Source: a virus | Reading direction: 5' to 3' (one strand) | IMG/VR virus record: IMGVR_UViG_3300033146_000323 | Coordinates: 1-55,754 of that record | Length of the DNA: 55,754 nucleotides | In this document: positions 1-5,624 of the stretch, in pieces | Position numbering within the stretch: the first letter of the stretch is position 1 | Layout of the letters: each line of letters opens with the position of its first letter | Position numbers and translations under genes: made by a program | Notes under the pieces: model-generated | Databases searched by the model: none | Seen by the model: only the letters and a program-made list of their open reading frames with translations | What the model was told of the DNA's origin: nothing

Positions 1-46
1 AAATGGATAGTTAGAAGTAAGTTTAATGCAATAAAACAAAAGTAAA

Positions 47-226
47 ATGTGCAAGAGAAAACCAAAACCCACAATCAAAGTTGAGTTAACCCACGATGAG
101 TTATGGCTCATCTATATGAGTGTAGAACACAACATCACAAGACGTTGGGATTCAAACACAGACAAAAGGTTGAAGAAACTAATGGCGAAAGCCGAAGACA
201 AAGGAAAAGAATTGAGAGGTTGGTAA
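47..226 (+). CDS. Small basic hypothetical protein (59 aa)
   Basis: The reading frame starts at ATG 47 and ends with TAA at 224-226, giving 59 residues. It begins MCKRKPKPTIKVELTHDELW and is rich in Lys and Arg, with no membrane segment or recognisable domain. A Sigma-type promoter element at the right end of the window (about 55718-55748) would transcribe this gene if the molecule is circular, making it the first gene of the rightward early unit. The upstream leader is A-rich with no Shine-Dalgarno, as elsewhere in this genome. Function unknown. Confidence 0.6.
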   Translation: MCKRKPKPTIKVELTHDELWLIYMSVEHNITRRWDSNTDKRLKKLMAKAEDKGKELRGW

Positions 227-233
227 AAATAAA

Positions 234-265
234 TTTGGATATGTCGATTCTTTGTCGTATCTTTG
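234..265 (+). promoter_or_regulatory. Bacteroidota-type promoter (TTTG-N20-TATCTTTG)
   Basis: TTTG at 234-237 and TATCTTTG at 258-265 are separated by exactly 20 bases, matching the known -33/-7 consensus (TTTG, 19-20 bases, TAnnTTTG) of the Bacteroidota housekeeping sigma factor. It would drive the early unit starting with the amidotransferase-like gene; the transcript leader would contain the palindrome at 294-309. Confidence 0.7.
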
Positions 266-293
266 TCTAAATCAAATGTTAAATCAGAGTTCT

Positions 294-309
294 GTGTCTT
301 CAAAGACAC
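294..309. repeat. Dispersed palindrome copy 1 (GTGTCTTCAAAGACAC)
   Basis: Exact copy of the 16-bp inverted repeat with 7-bp arms and a CA centre. It lies between the promoter at 234-265 and the candidate start at 331, so it would be in the 5' leader. It shares its right flank with the copy at 1314-1329: both continue TGCTC. Confidence 0.9.
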
Positions 310-330
310 TGCTCATAAATCAAATCACTT

Positions 331-426
331 ATGTGTATAGGTCAGCTATCACAAATCAAAAGAGTATCAGTTGCTCAACACAGACAGACCATACATTGCA
401 CACTTCAGATATGCAACGGTTGGTAA
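331..426 (+). other. Short frame carrying a candidate amidotransferase N-terminus (MCIGQL)
   Basis: ATG 331 opens a 31-codon frame beginning MCIGQLSQIK. Class II glutamine amidotransferases start Met-Cys, with Cys as nucleophile, and the downstream frame (from 371) lacks such a start. A TAAATCAAAT initiation-like motif lies at 316-325, as before several other starts here. A +1 shift at the AAAA run near 358-361 would give MCIGQLSQIK followed by EYQLLNTDRPYIAHFRYAT. It may be a programmed shift, a true mutation, or one extra A in the assembly. Confidence 0.5.
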
Positions 427-1303
427 AATCTGCAAGGCAAACACACACCCATTTGTGTGTGGCAACAATCAAGATGAGTTGTTGATGATGAACGGTACGG
501 TCAGAGGTTACGGTAACGAGAATATGACAGACACCGAAGACTTGGCAATCAAGTTGGGTCGTACACCACGACATACTTGGAAACAATCATTGGCAAAGTT
601 CGATGCAAGATTTGTTGCAATCAATACTCGCACCCGTTCATTTCAAATCTTCAACAAGCACCTGTACACGTACAAGGATGGAGTTTGGTACTCCAAAGAC
701 AACGTGTTGCAAACCAATGTTGTTGCGGTGTATGGCACACTGAAGAAAGGATTCGGTAACTACTACTCGTACCTAACTAATTCAAAACATCTTGGTCGAG
801 GCAAGACCAAAGACAAGTACCCGTTGGTAGTCAGTGGGTTACCTTACCTTATCGAAAAGAAAGGGAAGGGTACGAATGTGGTGGTCGATGTATTCAAGGT
901 CAACAATACCACGTTCAAGAAACTTGATGCACTTGAGTCTCATCCACGTTGGTATGTACGAAAGCAAGTTCCTATCCGTTTGAACGGCAAGACAATTACG
1001 GCTTGGATTTATTTCAATCCGTCTGCGGAAAACAAATGGGATGGAAAGAATCACGTTGAGTCTTTCGAAAGGAAACCAATACTCCCGACAAGAGAGTTCA
1101 CCTTTGAGCCGCAGCAAGAAGTTGAACCTACGTGCAGCCAATTATCATTCTACGATGAGTTCCACGACAAAGAGTTTGGCGATGAGACTCCTATCTGCAT
1201 AGATTGTTTTCACGATTTAGACTACGATGATTTTGCAAACTATCACTGCAATGGATGTGATGCTTGGTTTACAGAGGAAGAAGTGCAACACTTTCAAAAG
1301 TAA
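371..1303 (+). CDS. Class II glutamine amidotransferase-like / gamma-glutamylcyclotransferase fusion with C-terminal zinc ribbon
   Basis: The open frame (free of stops from 341) encodes about 310 residues in three parts. Residues 7-115 resemble an Ntn-type class II glutamine amidotransferase: the AHFRYATVGK and NTHPF segments and the MMNGTV segment match the core strands and substrate loop. Residues 117-216 resemble gamma-glutamylcyclotransferase (GGCT/AIG2 fold), with VYGTLKKG and the acidic catalytic position in LDALESHPRWYVR (Glu189). Residues 276-296 carry two Cys pairs (CIDC and CNGC) typical of a zinc ribbon. TTG 371 is a weak start; the true N-terminus with the catalytic Cys is probably MCIG at 331 in another frame. 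Role inferred: glutamyl/peptide metabolism or modification of a small amine; substrate unknown. Confidence 0.7.
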   Translation: MLNTDRPYIAHFRYATVGKICKANTHPFVCGNNQDELLMMNGTVRGYGNENMTDTEDLAIKLGRTPRHTWKQSLAKFDARFVAINTRTRSFQIFNKHLYTYKDGVWYSKDNVLQTNVVAVYGTLKKGFGNYYSYLTNSKHLGRGKTKDKYPLVVSGLPYLIEKKGKGTNVVVDVFKVNNTTFKKLDALESHPRWYVRKQVPIRLNGKTITAWIYFNPSAENKWDGKNHVESFERKPILPTREFTFEPQQEVEPTCSQLSFYDEFHDKEFGDETPICIDCFHDLDYDDFANYHCNGCDAWFTEEEVQHFQK

Positions 1304-1310
1304 ACCACAG

Positions 1311-1332
1311 GCAGTGTCTTCAAAGACACTGC
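1311..1332. repeat. Dispersed palindrome copy 2, extended arms
   Basis: The 16-bp core is at 1314-1329 (CA centre). The symmetry extends to 10-bp arms (GCAGTGTCTT and AAGACACTGC), the longest copy in the window. It is intergenic, just after the stop at 1303. Eleven of the thirteen other copies are shorter. Confidence 0.9.
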
Positions 1333-1338
1333 TCTGTT

Positions 1339-1356
1339 CACGGATGTGTGTCCGTG
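1339..1356 (+). other. Hairpin in the 1304-1401 intergenic leader
   Basis: CACGGA and TCCGTG form a 6-bp stem around a TGTGTG loop, immediately downstream of the extended palindrome. No U-tract follows on either strand, so it is not an obvious intrinsic terminator; it may be an RNA processing or stability element. Confidence 0.45.
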
Positions 1357-1401
1357 CTGATGAAGTCAAAAGACAGAAACAGAAACTTAAAATTTAATAC
1401 G

Positions 1402-1707
1402 ATGGCAATACATTTAACTAAAGATAATTTTGTTTGGCTCGATGTGACAGACCAAATGAAATACGGAATGAAAAAGATTGAAGAGATATGGCTCGGTCAC
1501 GAGTTGTATGCAGTACACGATGATGATACAGACTCGCTTATAGAATCACACGAAGAGATAGAAGAGGCAGTCAAGTTGGGTCTGAAGATATGTATCGAAG
1601 TTGGATACCTACCAAAAAAGGACAAACCCAAATGGTGGAGTAAAGCCAACAAGAAAATTATTGATGGACATTGGTGGGTAAAAATATCTGATGTAAAATT
1701 TGGATAG
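1402..1707 (+). CDS. Hypothetical acidic protein (101 aa)
   Basis: The open frame extends further upstream, but ATG 1402 is the better start: it follows an AACTTAAAATTTAATACG leader typical of this genome and lies downstream of the palindrome and hairpin. The product (MAIHLTKDNFVWLDVTDQ...) is soluble, with an acidic stretch (HDDDTDSLIESHEEIEEAV) and a Trp-rich C-terminus (DGHWWVKI). No family recognised. Its end overlaps the -33 element of the next promoter. Confidence 0.65.
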   Translation: MAIHLTKDNFVWLDVTDQMKYGMKKIEEIWLGHELYAVHDDDTDSLIESHEEIEEAVKLGLKICIEVGYLPKKDKPKWWSKANKKIIDGHWWVKISDVKFG

Positions 1708-1730
1708 TTCCATTTAATGTACTATATTTG
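1699..1730 (+). promoter_or_regulatory. Bacteroidota-type promoter (TTTG-N20-TATATTTG)
   Basis: TTTG at 1699-1702 and TATATTTG at 1723-1730 with a 20-base spacer. It overlaps the end of the 101-aa gene and lies 30 bases before ATG 1761, so it can start an internal early transcript beginning with the 88-aa gene. Confidence 0.7.
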
Positions 1731-1760
1731 AACAAACATTAAACTTTAAATACAATCAAA

Positions 1761-2027
1761 ATGAAAGTAAAAATTCAACAACGGAGTGTCTACCACAAAT
1801 TTGCGGAGGTAGAAGTAGAAGTACCAAACAATTTAACGGAGGAGCAAGTGCTTGATTATCTATGGGAGAACGAAGATATCTACGTGGATAAGATAGATAC
1901 TGCAATGAGTGAAGCTAACTTTGAGTATGGCAGTGGAGTAGATGATTACAATGGAATGAACGAACCCGAGTCAGTATCAGAGTGGAGATTCGAGTGTGAC
2001 CATTTGAAGATTGGAGGTCACCTATGA
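1761..2027 (+). CDS. Hypothetical acidic protein (88 aa)
   Basis: First gene after the promoter at 1699-1730; leader CAATCAAA precedes the ATG. The product has an N-terminal beta-rich segment (MKVKIQQRSVYHKFAEVEVE) followed by an acidic helix (LTEEQVLDYLWENEDIYVDKID). The composition is reminiscent of small phage proteins that bind or mimic nucleic acids, but no family is recognised. Its stop overlaps the next start (ATGA, 2024-2027), so the two are probably translationally coupled. Confidence 0.65.
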   Translation: MKVKIQQRSVYHKFAEVEVEVPNNLTEEQVLDYLWENEDIYVDKIDTAMSEANFEYGSGVDDYNGMNEPESVSEWRFECDHLKIGGHL

Positions 2028-2179
2028 GAATCAAAGCATGGAATTTAGAAGTTCAATACGAGGATGGCACGACTGAAAAGTTGGGCAACCTACCTACGTA
2101 TTTAATTAGGTCTATTAATAGTTTTCTTGATGAAGTTGAAGAGGAAACAGAACAAGCAGAACAATGGCAAGACTTATAA
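2024..2179 (+). CDS. Small hypothetical protein (51 aa)
   Basis: ATG 2024 overlaps the previous stop as ATGA, and the end overlaps the next start by 16 bases, so it sits in a tightly coupled series. The product starts MRIKAWNLEVQYEDGTTEKL and ends in an acidic, Gln/Glu-rich helix (DEVEEETEQAEQWQDL). No domain recognised. Confidence 0.6.
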   Translation: MRIKAWNLEVQYEDGTTEKLGNLPTYLIRSINSFLDEVEEETEQAEQWQDL

Positions 2180-2412
2180 AAGCGGATGGAAAGACAATCG
2201 ATAACTACGAATGTGCAGGACTTGAAGCCAAGCAGAAAGCAGTCGGAGGATACATCGAACCTGTGTACACAAGTCAGTGGGTAATACTTGTGAACGAGGA
2301 AGGACACTTACAAAACTTACCCTTGAACATTGAGGTCTCTGCTCTTTGTGGTCGTGTACTTGTAGGCGATGCATTAGTAATGACACACCAAGAGTGGGCA
2401 TCAGAAAATTAA
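2164..2412 (+). CDS. DUF3846-like protein (82 aa)
   Basis: The sequence MARLIKADGKTIDNYE, then VGGYIEPVYT, then VNEEGHLQNLPLN and LVGDALVM follows the order of motifs in the DUF3846 family of phage and plasmid proteins, and the length fits. Family function is not established. The start overlaps the preceding 51-aa gene and a 6-base gap leads to the next. Confidence 0.7.
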   Translation: MARLIKADGKTIDNYECAGLEAKQKAVGGYIEPVYTSQWVILVNEEGHLQNLPLNIEVSALCGRVLVGDALVMTHQEWASEN

Positions 2413-2418
2413 ATCAAA

Positions 2419-2754
2419 ATGAAATCAGTTTATTTACTTGAGGCAACACAAGAAAAAATGCGACCCAAACCCGACACCAATTACATCCAAAGGATGCAAC
2501 AGTTGGCAGACAAGGATGAGGAGTTTACATTCAGTGTCTTCAAAGACACAGGAAGATTGATGCGTTGGTATGATTACAAAGATATCAATCCCAACGTCAG
2601 ACTACACGATGACTGCGTGGATGTAATGCTATATTTAGGCAATGCGTTCATTCAATTGTTGAAGAACGGAACGTGGTACACCCACGATAAGCAAAGTAAG
2701 AACATCAAAGATGTGGAGAAACATTTATTTGATGGAAAGTTTATTGTGAAATAA
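2419..2754 (+). CDS. Hypothetical protein (111 aa)
   Basis: Start supported by the AATTAAATCAAA leader directly before ATG 2419. A soluble protein with no recognised domain. The dispersed palindrome at 2534-2549 is embedded in frame, encoding S-V-F-K-D-T. It lies in the early unit between the DUF3846-like gene and another small unknown. Confidence 0.7.
   Translation: MKSVYLLEATQEKMRPKPDTNYIQRMQQLADKDEEFTFSVFKDTGRLMRWYDYKDINPNVRLHDDCVDVMLYLGNAFIQLLKNGTWYTHDKQSKNIKDVEKHLFDGKFIVK
2534..2549. repeat. Dispersed palindrome copy 3 (in coding sequence)
   Basis: Exact GTGTCTTCAAAGACAC within the 111-aa gene. The codons read AGT GTC TTC AAA GAC ACA (SVFKDT). Confidence 0.9.
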
Positions 2755-2772
2755 TTGCACAATAAATAAACA

Positions 2773-3003
2773 ATGAGTATATTTACTAATTCAAAATCAA
2801 ACATTATGGCAAAGTCAAAACAGATGTTCAACGCAATGCGTGAACAGGAGGAGCAAGACAACACTTTTTTAGATGACCAATATCGTTTCAATCAGTGGAT
2901 GGCTCGACTCGAGCAGGAAGAGAATCACAAATCAAGTAACGCAGTAGATGTGCTGAACAATTTATTCAAAGAGTTCGGTAAAATCTATTCACCTAAAAAT
3001 TAA
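2773..3003 (+). CDS. Hypothetical protein (76 aa)
   Basis: Soluble, Gln/Glu-rich and probably helical (for example AMREQEEQDNTFLDDQ and RLEQEENHK). A second in-frame Met at residue 12 (MAKSKQMFNAM) is an alternative start. The stop is followed after 2 bases by the next gene. No family recognised. Confidence 0.6.
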   Translation: MSIFTNSKSNIMAKSKQMFNAMREQEEQDNTFLDDQYRFNQWMARLEQEENHKSSNAVDVLNNLFKEFGKIYSPKN

Positions 3004-3005
3004 AT

Positions 3006-3293
3006 ATGAAGAAGGGAATTTTCAATGAATATGTAGACAGGGTTCTACGTACATTCGGTATAGAAAAAGAAGAGTTGTTCACCAAATCAAAACGAAGAGA
3101 CTTGGTTGATGCAAGACATCTTCTTTACTACTTGTGCTACCACAGACCAATGCAAATCAGATACATTCAAGAGTATATGAGAGAGAATGGATACGAGGTA
3201 GGACATTCAACAATCATTCACGGAATCGAACAGGTATCAGACAAGGTATCAGAAGATATGGACTATGACACAATTTGCAGAGAACTATCTTAA
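3006..3293 (+). CDS. DnaA domain IV-like DNA-binding protein (95 aa)
   Basis: Residues about 25-80 match the C-terminal DNA-binding domain of DnaA: TKSKRRDLVDARHLLYYLC corresponds to the basic loop and helix, and GHSTIIHGIEQV corresponds to the signature helix (family pattern DHSTVIHA). The AAA+ and N-terminal domains are absent. Known DnaA domain IV binds DnaA boxes through this helix-turn-helix. A stand-alone copy in a phage could act as an origin-binding protein, a regulator, or an inhibitor or mimic of host DnaA; which is not decidable here. A second such gene lies at 10397-10924. Confidence 0.75.
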   Translation: MKKGIFNEYVDRVLRTFGIEKEELFTKSKRRDLVDARHLLYYLCYHRPMQIRYIQEYMRENGYEVGHSTIIHGIEQVSDKVSEDMDYDTICRELS

Positions 3294-3300
3294 GTATTCA

Positions 3301-3699
3301 ATGGATGATATAATGCATCAAGCATTGACCGATGAGTTTTCTGTGGTCTTGGATGGCGATGGATACGAGGCGAGGTTGTTGTATGGATGCAAGATATCAA
3401 GGGACTACGAGACGAAGGAGGTAACAATCCAAAACACAACACGTGCAGGGGATTGGTACACACCTGTTAGCGATGATGACTTATATATTTTTCTACAAAA
3501 AGGTTGGAGAATTGGAGTGTATGAATTATCTTTGTCTAACTATCGTTTAAAACTTGATAAGGTCGAGGAGTCAATCAAGCGAGAAGTAAACGGGAGAAAG
3601 AATCCCAAACAAATCCAATCGTTAAAGAATGCTCGACAGAATATTATGAATCGATATAGTAAAATAAAATATAAATTAAATCAAATATCAAATGGCTAA
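3301..3699 (+). CDS. Hypothetical protein (132 aa)
   Basis: The frame is open from 3265, but ATG 3301 avoids a 29-base overlap with the DnaA-like gene and is chosen here. The N-terminal half is acidic (MDDIMHQALTDEFSVVLDGD); the C-terminal half (from about residue 80) is a basic, probably coiled-coil segment (KLDKVEESIKREVNGRKNPK). The end overlaps the next start by 8 bases. No family recognised. Confidence 0.65.
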   Translation: MDDIMHQALTDEFSVVLDGDGYEARLLYGCKISRDYETKEVTIQNTTRAGDWYTPVSDDDLYIFLQKGWRIGVYELSLSNYRLKLDKVEESIKREVNGRKNPKQIQSLKNARQNIMNRYSKIKYKLNQISNG

Positions 3700-4219
3700 A
3701 TTAAAAACCGTAAACATCAAGGGTAAAGAGTACGTTGAAGTAAACGAGAGACTCATCTATTTTAGAAAGACTTACCCAAACTATTCTTTGACATCAGAAG
3801 TGTTAGAGAAGACAGACAAATCAATACTTATTCTCGCTACCATTTCAGATGACAATGGCAGGGTTATATCTACAGGTATGGCTGAAGAAGAGAAAGGAAG
3901 TACATTCATTAACAAGACATCGTATGTAGAGAACTGCGAGACATCAGCGTGGGGTAGAGCGTTAGCAAACTTTGGTATCGGACTTGATACATCAGTTGCC
4001 TCAGCAGATGAAGTGCAGAATGCTATTGCAAATCAAGACAAAGTGTCTTCAAAGACACCAAGTAAAATCAAATTAGAAATTGGCGATGACAATTGGGAAA
4101 AGGTAATGAAGTGGGTGGTTGCAAACAAAGACAAAGGTCTTACTGCAATCGTCAAGACATTACAACAAAAGTATTCTATCCCGAATCTTGTCAAGGCAGA
4201 ACTTAAAAAGAATATCTAA
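3692..4219 (+). CDS. Rad52/DdrA-like single-strand annealing protein (175 aa)
   Basis: Residues about 10-105 follow the pattern of phage single-strand annealing proteins distantly related to Rad52 and DdrA: a GKEYVEVNERLIYFRKTYPN start, a beta core, and the diagnostic FINKTSYVENCETSAWGRAL helix followed by LANFGIGLDTSVAS. The C-terminal region (from about 130) is a small helical extension. These proteins pair complementary single strands during phage recombination. The gene directly precedes a PD-(D/E)XK exonuclease (stop and start overlap by one base), the usual synaptase-exonuclease pair. The assignment rests on remembered family patterns. Confidence 0.7.
   Translation: MAKLKTVNIKGKEYVEVNERLIYFRKTYPNYSLTSEVLEKTDKSILILATISDDNGRVISTGMAEEEKGSTFINKTSYVENCETSAWGRALANFGIGLDTSVASADEVQNAIANQDKVSSKTPSKIKLEIGDDNWEKVMKWVVANKDKGLTAIVKTLQQKYSIPNLVKAELKKNI
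4043..4058. repeat. Dispersed palindrome copy 4 (in coding sequence)
   Basis: Exact GTGTCTTCAAAGACAC inside the annealing-protein gene. Codons GTG TCT TCA AAG ACA (VSSKT), a different reading phase from copy 3; it lies in the linker between the core and the C-terminal extension. Confidence 0.9.
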
Positions 4220-4986
4220 TGGCAAAGACAATCAAACATCAAGACATCATCTCCAAGTTGCGAGATGATGAGGAATACTACAACGGTATAGGTAGACAAT
4301 ACCTTTCCAATTCAGACATCGGAACCTTGCTTAAGAATCCAAAAGACTTTGGGACCAAGCGAGAAGACTCCAAAGAGTTTGCAATGGGAAGATACTTTCA
4401 CCAATTATTTTTAGAACCAAGTAAGGCAGAGGAGTGGGACTTTATAGATGTTGCATCACGTAACACGAAGAAGTACAAGGAGTATGTTGCAGAGTTACAA
4501 GCTAACAGTAGCAGACCAAGAGACTTTGCTTTACTACAAAGAGAAAAGGATGAGGTTGAGCGATGGGTTGAAGCAGTCAAAACTAACTTTGATTTTTTTA
4601 ACTACATTTACGATGACAAAAATGCATACGAAGTACCTGCAGTAGCAGAGATTTGCGGAGAGCAATGGAAGGGTAAGGCAGATATCGTAGGCAAAGATTT
4701 TCTTTTCGACCTGAAAACGACAAGCAACATTAATGATTTTCGTTGGAATTTTCGTAAGTATAATTACGATAGTCAGGCATATATCTATTCTACTTTATTT
4801 AACAAGCCGATGATGTTCCTCGTCATAGACAAGACAAGTCTAATGATGGGTGCTTACACTGTGAGTGAGGAAAGTTTAGGCAGGGGAAAAGAGAAAGTGG
4901 AGAGAGCAGTAGAAATTTACCGAAAGTTTTTTGGGGATAATCCTACTGATGATATTAACCAATACTATTTCTATGAAGAAATTTAA
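4219..4986 (+). CDS. PD-(D/E)XK exonuclease, RecE/YqaJ/Cas4-like (255 aa)
   Basis: The catalytic core of a restriction-endonuclease-fold exonuclease is visible: GRYFHQLF (His61 of the GxxxH motif), KADIVGKDFLFDLKTT (Asp155, then the D-L-K motif at Asp164/Lys166) and YDSQAYIY (Gln186 and Tyr190 of the QxxxY motif). The known family chews back double-stranded ends and partners with an annealing protein, which is encoded immediately upstream. Its last 14 bases overlap the next small gene. Confidence 0.82.
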   Translation: MAKTIKHQDIISKLRDDEEYYNGIGRQYLSNSDIGTLLKNPKDFGTKREDSKEFAMGRYFHQLFLEPSKAEEWDFIDVASRNTKKYKEYVAELQANSSRPRDFALLQREKDEVERWVEAVKTNFDFFNYIYDDKNAYEVPAVAEICGEQWKGKADIVGKDFLFDLKTTSNINDFRWNFRKYNYDSQAYIYSTLFNKPMMFLVIDKTSLMMGAYTVSEESLGRGKEKVERAVEIYRKFFGDNPTDDINQYYFYEEI

Positions 4987-5137
4987 AAACCTAATAGTGT
5001 CTTTGAAGACACGACTATTTAAAAAGAAACGAGTACACGTAGTGGAAGTTCCAAACACTTGCGAAACTCGTGCCGAGAAAAAACAAATAATCAAGGCGAC
5101 CTTAAAATTTTTGGAACAGAACATTGTAATATTATAA
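4973..5137 (+). CDS. Small basic protein (54 aa)
   Basis: ATG 4973 overlaps the end of the exonuclease gene. The first 20 residues are strongly basic (MKKFKNLIVSLKTRLFKKKR), followed by an acidic/helical tail. The palindrome at 4997-5012 forms codons 9-13 (VSLKT). It ends 2 bases before the SSB-like gene. No family recognised; nucleic-acid binding is plausible from charge only. Confidence 0.5.
   Translation: MKKFKNLIVSLKTRLFKKKRVHVVEVPNTCETRAEKKQIIKATLKFLEQNIVIL
4997..5012. repeat. Dispersed palindrome copy 5 (TG centre)
   Basis: GTGTCTTTGAAGACAC, the same element read from the other strand (CA centre on - strand), near the start of the 54-aa gene. Flanking AATA(GT) and (AC)TATT bases add some further symmetry. 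Confidence 0.9.
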
Positions 5138-5139
5138 CT

Positions 5140-5406
5140 ATGGCACAAGAAGAAAAAGTGTTTGCAGATGGGTTCTCTTTCAAGCGAAGAGACAATGCTC
5201 CCGACTTTGTAGTCGGAAGAGTATCAGTAAAATGTGATGATGCAGTTTCATTTATGAAGAAACATCAGAAGAATGGATGGATAAATCTAAATATCAACCA
5301 AGCTAAATCAGGTAGCTACTACGTAGAACTTGACACATTTGTACCTGAGAAAAGAACTGAGAATGTAGGTACTCCGAAAACGGAGGAAGTAGACCTACCA
5401 TTCTAA
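5140..5406 (+). CDS. SSB-like protein with acidic C-terminal tail (88 aa)
   Basis: ATG 5140 is 2 bases after the preceding stop. The protein has a small beta-rich body (VFADGFSFKRRDNAPDFVVG, then GWINLNINQAKSGSYYVELD) and ends KTEEVDLPF. The acidic tail ending in a hydrophobic pair resembles the DDDIPF-type protein-interaction tip of single-stranded DNA-binding proteins. Together with the annealing protein and exonuclease upstream, an SSB role is likely but not proven. It is the last gene before an intrinsic terminator. Confidence 0.55.
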   Translation: MAQEEKVFADGFSFKRRDNAPDFVVGRVSVKCDDAVSFMKKHQKNGWINLNINQAKSGSYYVELDTFVPEKRTENVGTPKTEEVDLPF

Positions 5407-5428
5407 GTGTGTTTTAATCATTTGTAAT

Positions 5429-5456
5429 GGGGAGGGTTTCGGCTCTCCCCTTTTTT
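5429..5456 (+). terminator. Intrinsic terminator after the recombination genes
   Basis: GGGGAG (5429-5434) and CTCCCC (5445-5450) form a GC-rich 6-bp stem around a 10-base loop, followed directly by six T residues (5451-5456). It lies 23 bases after the stop of the SSB-like gene. Confidence 0.85.
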
Positions 5457-5461
5457 GACCT

Positions 5462-5536
5462 ATGAATGCTAAGTTAATTGACTACATATTGTTTTTATTT
5501 CTTATTTCTATTTTATTTTTTTTTCTTATACGATAG
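5462..5536 (+). CDS. Possible 24-aa membrane peptide
   Basis: ATG 5462 opens a 24-codon frame ending in TAG. The peptide is one hydrophobic helix (after MNAKLIDY, mostly Leu, Ile and Phe) with a terminal Arg. It may be a real single-span membrane peptide or only a chance reading of a T-rich region; no other support. Confidence 0.25.
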   Translation: MNAKLIDYILFLFLISILFFFLIR

Positions 5537-5585
5537 AAAAAAGTTAACATAATAAGCAAGTCGTTGATACTCAGCGAGAAAGACA

Positions 5586-5613
5586 ACATAAAGTCGACAT
5601 AAAGTCGACATAA
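5586..5613 (+). repeat. Direct-repeat array, unit ACATAAAGTCG
   Basis: Two full 11-base units (5586-5596 and 5597-5607) and a partial third (ACATAA), directly upstream of the primase-helicase gene. A related GTTAACATAA lies at 5543-5552. An array of the near-identical unit ACATAAAGTCA occurs at about 54890-54923 in the same orientation. Phased short repeats beside a replication gene suggest origin iterons or binding sites for a regulator. Confidence 0.65.
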
Positions 5614-5624
5614 TTAAATCAAAT

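Noticed and set aside
252-485. A 77-codon + strand frame covering the 331 and 371 starts
   Set aside because: It overlaps the promoter -7 element and the amidotransferase frame, and its product has no resemblance to known proteins.
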